Below the pieces are notes generated by a model, which ran no database searches, had not been told where the DNA came from, and saw only the letters and a list, made by a program, of their open reading frames with translations. Made by a program: the position numbers and the translations under genes. Below, piece by piece: positions 55,089-63,419 of a stretch of 64,000 nucleotides of DNA; the first letter of the stretch is position 1; each line of letters begins with the position of its first letter. Source of the DNA: Clostridia bacterium (GTDB taxonomy: Bacteria > Bacillota > Clostridia > Monoglobales > Firm-18); NCBI GenBank assembly GCA_017397315.1, contig JAFQJA010000005.1, forward strand, positions 41,360 to 105,359. The letters are read 5' to 3'.

Positions 55089-55757
55089 TCAGTTTTTAAG
55101 TAAAAATTTTGCCAGTTCCAAATCTTCTCCGGTAGTAATTTTTATATTGCTTTTGTCTCCTGCCACCACTTTTACTCTTAGCCCTCTGCTTTCAAAAATC
55201 TGGCAATCGTCTGTGTATGTTAATCCTTCGCTTTTTATATATGCGTCTTTTAAAACTTCTGTATCAAAACATTGAGGAGTCTGTATGCACCAAAGGCCGT
55301 TACGGTCAACGGTGTTTTTGATTTCGTCATCAGTAACCGCTTTTAATGTGTCTGTAACAGGTACACCCAAAGTCGCACCTCCGTACTTAACAGCCGTTAC
55401 AACTACCTGCTCTATGTGTTTTGCCTTAATACACGGTCTTGCTCCGTCATGAATTGCAACAAAAGGTGAATTTACATATATAAGCCCATTTTTGACAGAC
55501 TGCGTTCTTGTATTTCCTCCCGCCACAACCTTTGACACTTTGTTAAGTCCGTAACTGTTTACAAGGGTGTTGGTTTTATCAATATCTTCTTCTGCAGTTA
55601 CTATTACTATATCATCTATTAATTCAGACTTTTGAAAAGCCATTACTGTATGAATAAATACCGGAATATCTTTTATCAGCAAAAACTGCTTTTTAACACT
55701 GGAGTTCATGCGTGTCCCGTTTCCCGCTGCAACTATTAAAGCGGTTACTTTGTGCAT
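55089..55757 (-). CDS. ispD: 2-C-methyl-D-erythritol 4-phosphate cytidylyltransferase
   Basis: 222 aa. N-terminal nucleotide-binding loop AAGNGTRMNSSVKKQF, IHDGARPC and the C-terminal SNIKITTGEDL are diagnostic. Third step of the MEP isoprenoid pathway. It leads the operon with the three aro genes. Confidence 0.95.
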   Translation of the reverse strand: MHKVTALIVAAGNGTRMNSSVKKQFLLIKDIPVFIHTVMAFQKSELIDDIVIVTAEEDIDKTNTLVNSYGLNKVSKVVAGGNTRTQSVKNGLIYVNSPFVAIHDGARPCIKAKHIEQVVVTAVKYGGATLGVPVTDTLKAVTDDEIKNTVDRNGLWCIQTPQCFDTEVLKDAYIKSEGLTYTDDCQIFESRGLRVKVVAGDKSNIKITTGEDLELAKFLLKN

Positions 55758-55813
55758 AATTTTTCACCTCTAATAAGAACTTGTAACAAGGAATTAACAA
55801 CTTTTATAGATTT

Positions 55814-55842
55814 ATTTTAGCACATCACATTTTATTAGTCAA
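55814..55842 (-). promoter_or_regulatory. Sigma-A promoter of the ispD-aroBCK operon
   Basis: On the minus strand: -35 TTGACT (55837-55842), 17-bp spacer, -10 TAAAAT (55814-55819), about 57 bp before the ispD start. Confidence 0.72.
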
Positions 55843-55886
55843 TGTATATCTTCCTGCTAATTTCTAATACATTGTTCTTTTTTCGC

Positions 55887-55915
55887 TTGACTTTTGCTTG
55901 CCCAACAAGTATAAT
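55887..55915 (+). promoter_or_regulatory. Sigma-A promoter of the nuclease/phosphatase-fold gene
   Basis: -35 TTGACT (55887-55892), 17-bp spacer, consensus -10 TATAAT (55910-55915), 57 bp before the ATG. Confidence 0.78.
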
Positions 55916-55972
55916 AACTGTAAAACATACAAGCATTTTCCAACTTTATTGCTTATACAGGAGGAAACATAA

Positions 55973-56779
55973 ATGGGAAAATTAAAAATTGTTACTTTTA
56001 ATATTCGTGCTCCTTACGATGCCGTCGATGGAATAAATGCTTTTGTCCATCGTGCCGGATTAATATTGGAAACAATCGACGAGGAAAAGCCTGATATAAT
56101 TTGTTTTCAGGAAATGAGTGCAAAAATCCGCCCATTTTTAAAGAAATTTCTGACGGATTATGATCTGGTAGGTCATGGTCGTTTGGCTGACTATTCTGAT
56201 GAAGGTCTGGGTATTGCCTACCGTAAGGATTGTTTGGAACTTTTCGGACTTGAACAATTCTGGCTATCTCCCACGCCATGTATACCGGGTAGCAGATACG
56301 AAATACAAAGTGAATACCCCAGAATTTGTGTTTACGCAACATTAAAGCATAAAGACATAAAGACACCCATACGCATATATAATGTCCACCTTGACCACAA
56401 AAAAGACGAAGCAAAAGTTTCAGGAATTAAGTTGGTTTTGGAAAAAATAGAAAAGGACAACAGTGTAATGTCATACCCCACCTTGCTGATGGGCGATTTT
56501 AATGCCGAGCCTGACAGCACACCAATTGCACTTTGCAACGAAAACAAATCTTTTCCCTTGATAGATTTAACAAAAGACACAGGCTCTACATTCCATGATT
56601 ATAACGGCACAGGGCTTGCACCTCATGCCCGTGGCAAAAAAATTGATTATATTTTCGCCGACACAAAAACATACAAAACAGCAAAACAAATGTATAAATG
56701 GGAACACACTAAAAACGGCATCCATTTATCCGACCATTATCCTGTGTGTGTGGAATTGGAATACGAGGATATGAATTAA
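55973..56779 (+). CDS. Endonuclease/exonuclease/phosphatase-fold hydrolase
   Basis: 268 aa, no signal peptide, cytoplasmic. EEP metal and catalytic motifs are visible: TFNIRAP, CFQEM (Glu metal ligand), YNVHLDH, LMGDFNAEPDS, and the C-terminal SDHYPVCVE His. Substrate could be nucleic acid or a phosphoester; the sequence does not decide. It is a single gene with its own promoter and terminator. Confidence 0.9.
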   Translation: MGKLKIVTFNIRAPYDAVDGINAFVHRAGLILETIDEEKPDIICFQEMSAKIRPFLKKFLTDYDLVGHGRLADYSDEGLGIAYRKDCLELFGLEQFWLSPTPCIPGSRYEIQSEYPRICVYATLKHKDIKTPIRIYNVHLDHKKDEAKVSGIKLVLEKIEKDNSVMSYPTLLMGDFNAEPDSTPIALCNENKSFPLIDLTKDTGSTFHDYNGTGLAPHARGKKIDYIFADTKTYKTAKQMYKWEHTKNGIHLSDHYPVCVELEYEDMN

Positions 56780-56813
56780 AAAGTTTTATTTGTTTCTTCT
56801 GTTATATAATTTA

Positions 56814-56858
56814 CGGAAACTTCTTTGTGATAAGCACACAAAAAAGTTTCCGTTTTTT
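56814..56858 (+). terminator. Terminator after the EEP-fold gene
   Basis: Stem CGGAAACTT...AAGTTTCCG with an inner TTGTG/CACAA-type helix, followed by TTTTTT. It lies 35 nt after the stop. Confidence 0.85.
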
Positions 56859-56928
56859 ACTGTATTGATTATTGTGTTTCTCTTTGATGCCGTGGCAAAA
56901 ACAAATCAAGAAAAAACAATCAAAACTA

Positions 56929-56957
56929 TTTACTAAAAACCAAATGTATAGTATAAT
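56929..56957 (+). promoter_or_regulatory. Sigma-A promoter of the mtnN operon
   Basis: -35 TTTACT (56929-56934), 17-bp spacer, -10 TATAAT (56952-56957), 24 bp before the ATG, giving a very short leader. Confidence 0.75.
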
Positions 56958-56981
56958 TGTTTTGTTAAAGGAGGTATAATA

Positions 56982-57671
56982 ATGTTAGGTATAATCGGCG
57001 CTATGGATGTAGAGGTAAATGAACTTTGCTCCTGTCTTGAAATAAAGGAAGTAACTGAAATTGCAGAGATAAAATTTAATGTAGGAACAATTTTCGGCAA
57101 AGATATAGTAATTGCAAAATGCAGTGAGGGCAAAGTAAACGCTGCAGTTGCCGCACAGATAATGTGCCTTAAATATCACGCAGACAAAATCATAAACACA
57201 GGGGTTGCGGGAGGTTTGCTTCCCGAGATGAATATTTGTGATATTGTTGTGGCAACAGCATCTGTTCAGCACGACTATGACATAACTCCATTAGGCTACG
57301 AAAAAGGGAAAATACCAAACATTGATACCATTACTTTCCCGTGCGAAAAAACAATGACAGACACCCTTTATAATATCGCATCAAAAATCGAGGGAATAAC
57401 TGCATATAAAGGCGTCGTTGCATCAGGCGACCAGTTTATTAACAGCAACGATAAAATGACTGACATAAAAAATACTTTTGGTGCGTTATGTGCCGAAATG
57501 GAGGGCGGAGCAATAGGTCAGGTTTGCCATCTTAACAAAACTTCCTACTGCATTCTCCGTGCAATGTCTGACAAGGCAGACAATAACTCAAACATTGATT
57601 TCCCCACTTTTGTGGAAACGGCTTGCAAAAACACAGTAACCATTCTTAAAGAATATATTAAAACATTGTAG
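56982..57671 (+). CDS. mtnN: 5'-methylthioadenosine/S-adenosylhomocysteine nucleosidase
   Basis: 229 aa. Cleaves MTA and SAH to adenine and the thioribose. IGAMDVEVNEL (catalytic Glu region), GVAGGL, AEMEGGAIGQV and the catalytic Asp in RAMSDKAD are present. First gene of a four-gene plus-strand unit. Confidence 0.94.
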   Translation: MLGIIGAMDVEVNELCSCLEIKEVTEIAEIKFNVGTIFGKDIVIAKCSEGKVNAAVAAQIMCLKYHADKIINTGVAGGLLPEMNICDIVVATASVQHDYDITPLGYEKGKIPNIDTITFPCEKTMTDTLYNIASKIEGITAYKGVVASGDQFINSNDKMTDIKNTFGALCAEMEGGAIGQVCHLNKTSYCILRAMSDKADNNSNIDFPTFVETACKNTVTILKEYIKTL

Positions 57672-57679
57672 GTGAAAAA

Positions 57680-57928
57680 ATGAAATATTCAGTAAAACCA
57701 AAAGGCGTTTGTGCCAGTTTGATAGATTTTGAACTGGATAACGGAATAGTTAAAAACATTAAATTTACACACGGTTGCAACGGTAATTCCAAAGGAATTT
57801 CCGCCCTTGCCGAAGGAATGGAAGCAACTGAAGTAATAAAAAGATTAAAAGGAATTAAATGCGGTTTTAAAAACACCTCTTGCCCCGACCAACTTGCAAC
57901 CGTTTTAGAAGAAATCTCAAAGGGGTGA
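57680..57928 (+). CDS. TSCPD-domain protein (TIGR03905-like)
   Basis: 82 aa. The C-terminal NTSCPDQLA gives the family its name; other cysteines (KGVCAS, HGCNGN, IKCGF) could bind metal. Similar domains occur at the end of some ribonucleotide reductases. Function unknown. 8 nt after mtnN. Confidence 0.88.
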   Translation: MKYSVKPKGVCASLIDFELDNGIVKNIKFTHGCNGNSKGISALAEGMEATEVIKRLKGIKCGFKNTSCPDQLATVLEEISKG

Positions 57929-57933
57929 TTTGA

Positions 57934-59040
57934 ATGAAAGTTCTGATTTTGTCTGTAACCGCCGGACAGGGACACCACCAATGCGGGATGGCTGTTTCTG
58001 AGTACTTAAAATCTAAAAATGTAGAATGTAAAATGGTAGACTGCCTATCATACATTAATAAAATTTTAGGCGAATCCGTATCACAGGGGTATCTTCTTTC
58101 AACGCATTATTCTCCTGTAACTTACGGCAAAATATACCGTATGGCTGAGAAGAAAGAGCCTCAATCGCCATTGTCGCTTCCTAAACTTACGGTTAATCTT
58201 CTGGCGAAGAAACTGGAAAAATATTGTTACAACTATAATCCCGACCTTATTTTGTGCACCCATGTCTGGGCATCGCAGTTGGTAACGGAATTCCAGTATT
58301 TAAAAGTGCCCACCATCGGTATAATTACCGACTTTACCATACACCCTTTCTGGGAAGACACCTGTATGGATTACTATGTAACTGCAAGTGAACTTTTAGA
58401 AAATCAGGCACGAAAAAAACTTGGAAGCACAGCAAATGTTTTGCCTTTTGGCATTCCCATCAGTACTAAATTTGCCAATCGCACACCAAAACAAGAGGCT
58501 CGGGAAAAACTGGGTTTCAAAGACAAAACAACGGTGTTCATAATTAGCGGGAGTATGGGCTTTGGTCATATCGAAAAGCAAATTACCGCACTTGACAGTT
58601 TGAAAAAAGACTTTCAGATTGTGTCTGTTTGCGGGCGTAATGAAAGAGCGAAAAAGCATATAGACAAACTTAAACTAACTAAAGACATATATAACTTCGG
58701 GTATGTCAACAACATCGACTTGCTTATGGATGCATCTGATATTATTATAACAAAACCGGGTGGTCTTACAACTTCTGAAGCACTTGTAAAAGGTCTGCCT
58801 ATGATTTTAATGGCACCTATTCCCGGCCAGGAAGACAGAAACGCCGAGTTTTTCTTAAATAACGGTGTGGCGTTAATGATAACAGACACTTTCCCCATAG
58901 ACGAATGTCTGTTCCATATTTTATACAACAATGACCGTCTTTCGATGATGAAAACCGCCATAGAAAAAATGGCAAAGCCCAATTCAGCAAAAATGTTAGG
59001 AGATTTTATAATTGAAACTATCAATTCCAACCTACGCTGA
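57934..59040 (+). CDS. MGDG-synthase/MurG-type glycosyltransferase
   Basis: 368 aa. The N-terminal MGDG-synthase domain has a Gly/His-rich opening (VTAGQGHHQCGMAV), and the C-terminal GT-B nucleotide-sugar domain carries KPGGLTTSEALVKGLPM. Likely transfers glucose or galactose to diacylglycerol (UgtP-like) to make membrane glycolipid, the anchor for lipoteichoic acid in many Bacillota. Substrate inferred from family. 5 nt after the TSCPD gene; its end overlaps cca by 29 nt. Confidence 0.88.
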   Translation: MKVLILSVTAGQGHHQCGMAVSEYLKSKNVECKMVDCLSYINKILGESVSQGYLLSTHYSPVTYGKIYRMAEKKEPQSPLSLPKLTVNLLAKKLEKYCYNYNPDLILCTHVWASQLVTEFQYLKVPTIGIITDFTIHPFWEDTCMDYYVTASELLENQARKKLGSTANVLPFGIPISTKFANRTPKQEAREKLGFKDKTTVFIISGSMGFGHIEKQITALDSLKKDFQIVSVCGRNERAKKHIDKLKLTKDIYNFGYVNNIDLLMDASDIIITKPGGLTTSEALVKGLPMILMAPIPGQEDRNAEFFLNNGVALMITDTFPIDECLFHILYNNDRLSMMKTAIEKMAKPNSAKMLGDFIIETINSNLR

Positions 59041-60334
59041 AAATGTAATAAATGTTCTTTTAAACAACGGCTACAGTTCATATTTTGTCGGGGGTGCAGT
59101 AAGAGACAGTCTTCTTGGCAACACACCTCTTGACTGGGACATTGCCACAAGTGCAACCCCGGACGAAGTTATGTCGCTTTTCCCGCGTCATTTTGAAACA
59201 GGACTTAAACACGGGACCGTTACCGTTGTTTGGGACGACAAGCCTGTAGAAATCACTACTTTCCGTGTAGACAGCGACTATGCTGACAACAGGCATCCCG
59301 AACAGGTGGTATTTGCAAAAAGTTTTTCTGAAGATGTAAAACGCCGTGATTTTACCGTTAATGCTATAGGTTACAACCACATTGACGGAATTGTAGATTT
59401 AGTAGGGGGTCAACAGGATTTAAAAACAAAAACCCTCCGCTGTGTTGGGAATCCCGACACAAGATTTAAAGAGGATGCCTTAAGAATTCTAAGGGGTATT
59501 CGTCTTGCCTCCGTTTTAGATTTTGAATTTGAACAAAATACAAAAGAGGCTCTTTTAAACAACAAGCACCTGCTAAAAAACATAAGCAGCGAAAGAATAC
59601 GGGCTGAAATGGACAAAATGCTTATGTCTGACCGTTCCTTAAAACCGCTGTATGATGTGTGTGATGTGCTTTTTCCGGAACTTTATGTGTGCTTTTTGTG
59701 CAAACAAAACAACAAGCATCATATATACGATGTAGGCACTCACTCATTAAAAACAGCACAGTATGCAAACGGTGATATAGCGGTGAAATATGCAGCATTG
59801 TTTCACGATATTGGAAAACCGTCTGTTTTGTCAACAGATGAACAGGGGGTTGACCACTTTTATAATCACGAATTGTTTTCCGAGGAAATGGCACAGGAAA
59901 TTTTCAACCGTTTAAAACTAGACAATAAAACAAAAAAAGAAGCATTGCTTCTTATAAAATATCACAGCAGAATAATTGAGCCAACCGAGAAATCAGTAAG
60001 AAAATTTCTTTCAAAAACAAGTGCGGAATTTTTAGAAAAACACCTCGCGTTAAAACGCGCCGATATTCTTGCTCAAAACTCCAAGTATTCTGCTTCCAAA
60101 CTCGAGCAGGTAAACGAAATAGAGAAGATACTCAAAAATGTATTGGCCTCCGAGGACGCATTTTCTCTTAAGGATTTGGCGGTAAACGGAAAAGACATTA
60201 TGGAACTAGGAGCAAAAAATTCACAGATAAGATTTATTCTTAATCGACTTTTAACCGCAGTAATTGACAATCAACACTTAAACACCAAAGAAAAATTAAT
60301 AGAATTAGCAAAAAATATATTAAACTGTCGATAA
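59012..60334 (+). CDS. cca: CCA tRNA nucleotidyltransferase
   Basis: 440 aa from a TTG start with AGGAG 9 nt upstream, inside the previous gene. PolA head with FVGGAVRDSLLG and DWDIATSA, then the RNA-binding region (RFKEDALRILRGIR) and an HD domain (LFHDIGKP) that may carry phosphodiesterase activity. Adds or repairs the 3' CCA of tRNAs. Confidence 0.94.
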   Translation: MKLSIPTYAENVINVLLNNGYSSYFVGGAVRDSLLGNTPLDWDIATSATPDEVMSLFPRHFETGLKHGTVTVVWDDKPVEITTFRVDSDYADNRHPEQVVFAKSFSEDVKRRDFTVNAIGYNHIDGIVDLVGGQQDLKTKTLRCVGNPDTRFKEDALRILRGIRLASVLDFEFEQNTKEALLNNKHLLKNISSERIRAEMDKMLMSDRSLKPLYDVCDVLFPELYVCFLCKQNNKHHIYDVGTHSLKTAQYANGDIAVKYAALFHDIGKPSVLSTDEQGVDHFYNHELFSEEMAQEIFNRLKLDNKTKKEALLLIKYHSRIIEPTEKSVRKFLSKTSAEFLEKHLALKRADILAQNSKYSASKLEQVNEIEKILKNVLASEDAFSLKDLAVNGKDIMELGAKNSQIRFILNRLLTAVIDNQHLNTKEKLIELAKNILNCR

Positions 60335-60351
60335 AGGTAAAAACTCTCCAA

Positions 60352-60380
60352 TTGCAATTCCATCACTCTTTTTTTATAAT
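60352..60380 (+). promoter_or_regulatory. Sigma-A promoter of the 54-aa orphan gene
   Basis: -35 TTGCAA (60352-60357), 17-bp spacer, consensus -10 TATAAT (60375-60380), 23 bp before the ATG. It begins 17 bp after the cca stop. Confidence 0.72.
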
Positions 60381-60403
60381 TGAATTAAAGGAGTGAACGG
60401 TAT

Positions 60404-60568
60404 ATGAGTTGTATAAATTTTATCAGTGAATTAAGTGATTTTTTAGAATTACCCCAGTTGGAAACAAACTATCTTGATGCACAACACGATATTGCAAAAC
60501 AGCAAAACGACAGCGACTTAAAAACTCTTGACTTTCAAAAAATGCTGTTCGAATATGATATTGCATAA
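60404..60568 (+). CDS. 54-aa soluble acidic protein, unknown
   Basis: ATG with AAAGGAG 10 nt upstream. The protein begins MSCINFISELSDFLELP and is predicted helical and acidic, with no membrane segment and a single Cys; the middle has a Gln/Asp-rich helix (DAQHDIAKQQNDSD). No family recognised. Its own promoter, ribosome binding site and a 13-bp terminator all within 250 bp argue that it is expressed alone. Confidence 0.6.
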   Translation: MSCINFISELSDFLELPQLETNYLDAQHDIAKQQNDSDLKTLDFQKMLFEYDIA

Positions 60569-60599
60569 AAAAAGACTGAACATTTTGTTCAGTCTTTTT
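60567..60599. terminator. Bidirectional terminator between the orphan gene and secF
   Basis: A 13-bp perfect stem AAAAAGACTGAAC/GTTCAGTCTTTTT (60569-60581, 60587-60599) with T-runs on both strands. It abuts the orphan gene stop and lies 8 nt after the secF stop. Confidence 0.92.
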
Positions 60600-60607
60600 G
60601 ATTTGTT

Positions 60608-61525
60608 TTATGAGTTTTTCTTCTCTTTTTTAAACAATGACCATACCGGACTTGCAATAAATATTGAAGAATATGTTCCGATAATTACACCAATGATAAT
60701 CGGGAATGCAAAAGTTTTTATTGAGTTAACACCAAGGATATAAAGTACAACTATTGAAAGCAATGTTGTAATTGAAGTGTTGATTGAACGGGTAAGTGAT
60801 TGTGTAACGCTGTTATCAACAACCTCGCTAAAAGGTGTTTTCTTTGCAAATCTGTTGTTTTCTCTTATTCTGTCAAAGATAACGATTGTATCGTTTATTG
60901 TATAACCTACAATAGTAAGAATTGATGCAATAAATGTTGAGTTGATTGGCAAGTTAAATATTGTATAAATACTTAATACCAACAATACATTGTGAACAAG
61001 AGAAACTACTGCTGCAATACCTGACCAGAATTCAAATCTGATTGAAATATATACAAGCATCAAAAGTACAGCAATTATTGCAGATGTTACTGCACTTTGT
61101 CCAAATTCTTTTCCGATTGTTGCAGAAACTGTATCACGGGTAAACACCTTGAATTTTGTTTCAGCAACTTCTTCTGTTTCTTCTGTTGCTTCAACATTGT
61201 ATGAAGGGTCATATTTTTCTCTTATTGCATTTAAAAGTTTTGTGCTTTCTTCATCAGTAAGTTCTTTTACTGTAATCATAACCTCGGTACCCTCTGCACC
61301 GCCTTTAACAACACGGGGTGTTGTACCGGGAAGTGTTTCTTCTACCAACGCTTCGATGTCTGCCACATCATAAGTTTCCCCTAAATCAAGGTGAAGACTT
61401 GTTCCGCCGATATAATCAATATCAAGATTAAGTCCGCCGTTTACAAAGTAAAATACTAAACCAACAAGAATAATAGCGATTGAGATTGAAAAGAATATTT
61501 TTTTATTTTCTGCTACCTTAAGCAT
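60608..61525 (-). CDS. secF: Protein translocase subunit SecF
   Basis: 305 aa, six helices with a large extracytoplasmic loop after the first (DIDYIGGTSLHLDLG). The conserved GYTINDTIVIFDRIREN motif is present. With SecD it uses the proton motive force to help release exported proteins. The start overlaps the secD stop by 8 nt. Confidence 0.96.
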   Translation of the reverse strand: MLKVAENKKIFFSISIAIILVGLVFYFVNGGLNLDIDYIGGTSLHLDLGETYDVADIEALVEETLPGTTPRVVKGGAEGTEVMITVKELTDEESTKLLNAIREKYDPSYNVEATEETEEVAETKFKVFTRDTVSATIGKEFGQSAVTSAIIAVLLMLVYISIRFEFWSGIAAVVSLVHNVLLVLSIYTIFNLPINSTFIASILTIVGYTINDTIVIFDRIRENNRFAKKTPFSEVVDNSVTQSLTRSINTSITTLLSIVVLYILGVNSIKTFAFPIIIGVIIGTYSSIFIASPVWSLFKKEKKNS

Positions 61526-62807
61526 CCTTGTTGCCTCCCTTCGCTGAAAGACCGTACAGTCTTGGATTTCTGATATTTAAACCAATTACTTGTCTTAATA
61601 AAAATCTTGTTACCAAAATAGCAGTAATCATACTTGCGATAATACCCATCATAAGTGTTATTGCAAAACCTTTAATCTGACCTGTACCGAATACCAGAAG
61701 TACTGCTGCAGCAATTACTGTTGTAACATTGGCATCTAAAATTGAAGTAAACGCTCTCTGGAAACCTGCATCAACAGCCGCACCTGTTGTTTTACCATTT
61801 TTCAACTCGTCTTTAACTCGTTCAAATATAATTACATTTGCATCAACAGCCATACCTATACCAAGTACGATACCTGCAATACCGGGAAGGCTTAAGTTTA
61901 CTCCAAAATAGTTAAGACCAAATGCCATTAGTGCAACATAAGCACAAAGTGCTATACATGATACAAAACCGGGCAATCTGTAAATGATAAGCATAAATAC
62001 CATTACCAGCAAAATACCGATTAAACAAGCATAAAGACTCGTTTTTAACGCTTCTTCACCAAGTGTTGCACCAACAACTCTTGTTTCTGCTGCCTGTAAT
62101 CCGAAAGGCAATTTACCTGCTTTTATAACATCTGCAAGATATTTTGAACTTTCAGCATCAAAACTTCCTGAGATTGTGCATGTATCACTGTTAATCTGCT
62201 CATAAACAAAAGGTGCAGATACAACATTGTTGTCAAGCATAATTGCGATAAAGTTTTCGTTGTTGCCGTAACCTGATACAACCGCAGTTGCCTGTGCAAA
62301 TTTTTCCTGACCTTCTTGTGTCAATGTAAGTTCAATGTAATGCTCGCTTACACCTGCATCACTTATCGGTCCGTACTGCTGTTTGGCATCCTTAACGTCA
62401 GTTCCTGTCATCAGAACGTTCATGTCTTTGTCTCGGAATGTAAGTTCTGCTGTTGCGCCGATTGTTTCTTTTGCTTTGTCAGGGTCGTCAACATTTGGAA
62501 TTTCAATTCTTATTTTGTCAATACCCTGTCTTGTGATAGTTGCTTCTGTGTATCCCAAACCATCAAGTCTTGTACGAAGCATTGAGATTACTATTCCCAT
62601 ATCTTCGTCTGATGGATTTTCTACTTCGGCCTGATATGTGATAACAGAACCACCGCTCAAATCAAGACCTTGCTTAATTCCTGAATTCTCTTTTAATGCA
62701 CCTGTAACAGATGTGCCGTCAATTCCGAAAAGAGAAATATAAAGTGCCGCTGCAATCAACAAAACTACAACAAGCAATTTAGTTAGACTTTTTGACTTTG
62801 ATGTCAT
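61518..62807 (-). CDS. secD: Protein translocase subunit SecD
   Basis: 429 aa. N-terminal helix, then periplasm-equivalent P1 region with GLDLSGGSVITYQAEV and LRTRLDGLGYTEA, and five C-terminal helices with GIGMAVDANVIIFERVKDEL. Somewhat shorter than the E. coli protein, as usual for Clostridia. Promoter at 62840-62868. Confidence 0.96.
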   Translation of the reverse strand: MTSKSKSLTKLLVVVLLIAAALYISLFGIDGTSVTGALKENSGIKQGLDLSGGSVITYQAEVENPSDEDMGIVISMLRTRLDGLGYTEATITRQGIDKIRIEIPNVDDPDKAKETIGATAELTFRDKDMNVLMTGTDVKDAKQQYGPISDAGVSEHYIELTLTQEGQEKFAQATAVVSGYGNNENFIAIMLDNNVVSAPFVYEQINSDTCTISGSFDAESSKYLADVIKAGKLPFGLQAAETRVVGATLGEEALKTSLYACLIGILLVMVFMLIIYRLPGFVSCIALCAYVALMAFGLNYFGVNLSLPGIAGIVLGIGMAVDANVIIFERVKDELKNGKTTGAAVDAGFQRAFTSILDANVTTVIAAAVLLVFGTGQIKGFAITLMMGIIASMITAILVTRFLLRQVIGLNIRNPRLYGLSAKGGNKDA

Positions 62808-62839
62808 CTTTTCTTCCTCCTTAAAATATACATAATAGT

Positions 62840-62868
62840 ATTATATCTAAATCAGACAAAATAGTCAA
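62840..62868 (-). promoter_or_regulatory. Sigma-A promoter of secDF
   Basis: On the minus strand: -35 TTGACT (62863-62868), 17-bp spacer, -10 TATAAT (62840-62845), 33 bp before the ATG. Confidence 0.82.
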
Positions 62869-62954
62869 GAGCGAAATTGTTTTGCAAAATCTTGTTTTGA
62901 ATATTTTTAACTATAAATATCACTCATTTGAATGATAATGTTGCTTGTTTTTGC

Positions 62955-62992
62955 AACAAAAAAGGCAGGACTTTCCTCCTGCCTTTTTTGTT
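62955..62992 (-). terminator. Strong terminator after the DUF4926 gene array
   Basis: A 16-bp stem AACAAAAAAGGCAGGA/TCCTGCCTTTTTTGTT (62955-62970, 62977-62992) with a 6-nt loop; the A/T flanks make it functional on both strands. The interval 62808-63128 otherwise holds the secDF promoter and repeat copy B, and no intact gene. Confidence 0.9.
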
Positions 62993-63010
62993 ATGTTTTT
63001 AATAGTAAAA

Positions 63011-63067
63011 AAATGAAAAATCTTCTGACTTTTTGAATTGTTTTACGAATACAACTGTTCCGTCCGC
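63011..63067 (-). repeat. Dispersed repeat, copy B, behind the DUF4926 gene
   Basis: Minus-strand reading: GGACGGAACA, then CGTAAAACAATTCAAAAAG and a TCAGAAGA...TTTTCATTTT tail, matching copy A over ~40 nt. A related imperfect palindrome (GTTCCG at 63057-63062 with CGGAAC at 63087-63092) extends it. In one frame the minus strand is open from about 63131 to 63000 and ends in VKQFKKSEDFSFFYY, possibly a decayed gene end. Confidence 0.7.
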
Positions 63068-63128
63068 CTGTTTTATTCGAACAAAGCGGAACCAAAACCT
63101 TCCCTTTATGGCCCTGATTGTAAACTCA

Positions 63129-63314
63129 TTAGTAAGATTGCACTAATTCCAAAAGGTCTTTTGTTGTAGTAAACACATCTATAGTATCTCCTTCGTCATC
63201 AAAATACTCGACTTCAAAGGCATGGTCATTATATTTGTGAACTATCGTTCCTTCTGTGCCGGCGGCCATTCCTTCAAAATCTTTGATAAGACGCACAACA
63301 TCAAGTTCTTTCAT
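63129..63314 (-). CDS. DUF4926-family small protein
   Basis: 61 aa, a single SH3-like beta-barrel fold by pattern (LDVVRLIKDFEG, GTEGTIVHKYND, AFEVEYFDDEG). DUF4926 genes are scattered in many genomes and often sit among toxin/immunity loci; no function is established. AAGGAAG lies upstream of the ATG. Confidence 0.82.
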   Translation of the reverse strand: MKELDVVRLIKDFEGMAAGTEGTIVHKYNDHAFEVEYFDDEGDTIDVFTTTKDLLELVQSY

Positions 63315-63375
63315 ACTTTTATCTTCCTTTCTTGTCCGGATATACGGTTATTATTTTGTAAGTTATTCTTTTATT

Positions 63376-63417
63376 GTCTTTTTGAATTGTTTTACGTGTG
63401 TTCCATCCGACTCTGTT
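63376..63417 (-). repeat. Dispersed repeat, copy C, directly behind the 125-aa gene
   Basis: Minus-strand reading: GGATGGAACACA followed by CGTAAAACAATTCAAAAAG, beginning about 3 nt after the stop of the 63420-63797 gene. The core is identical to copy B for 19 nt; similarity ends soon after it. Confidence 0.7.
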
Positions 63418-63419
63418 GG

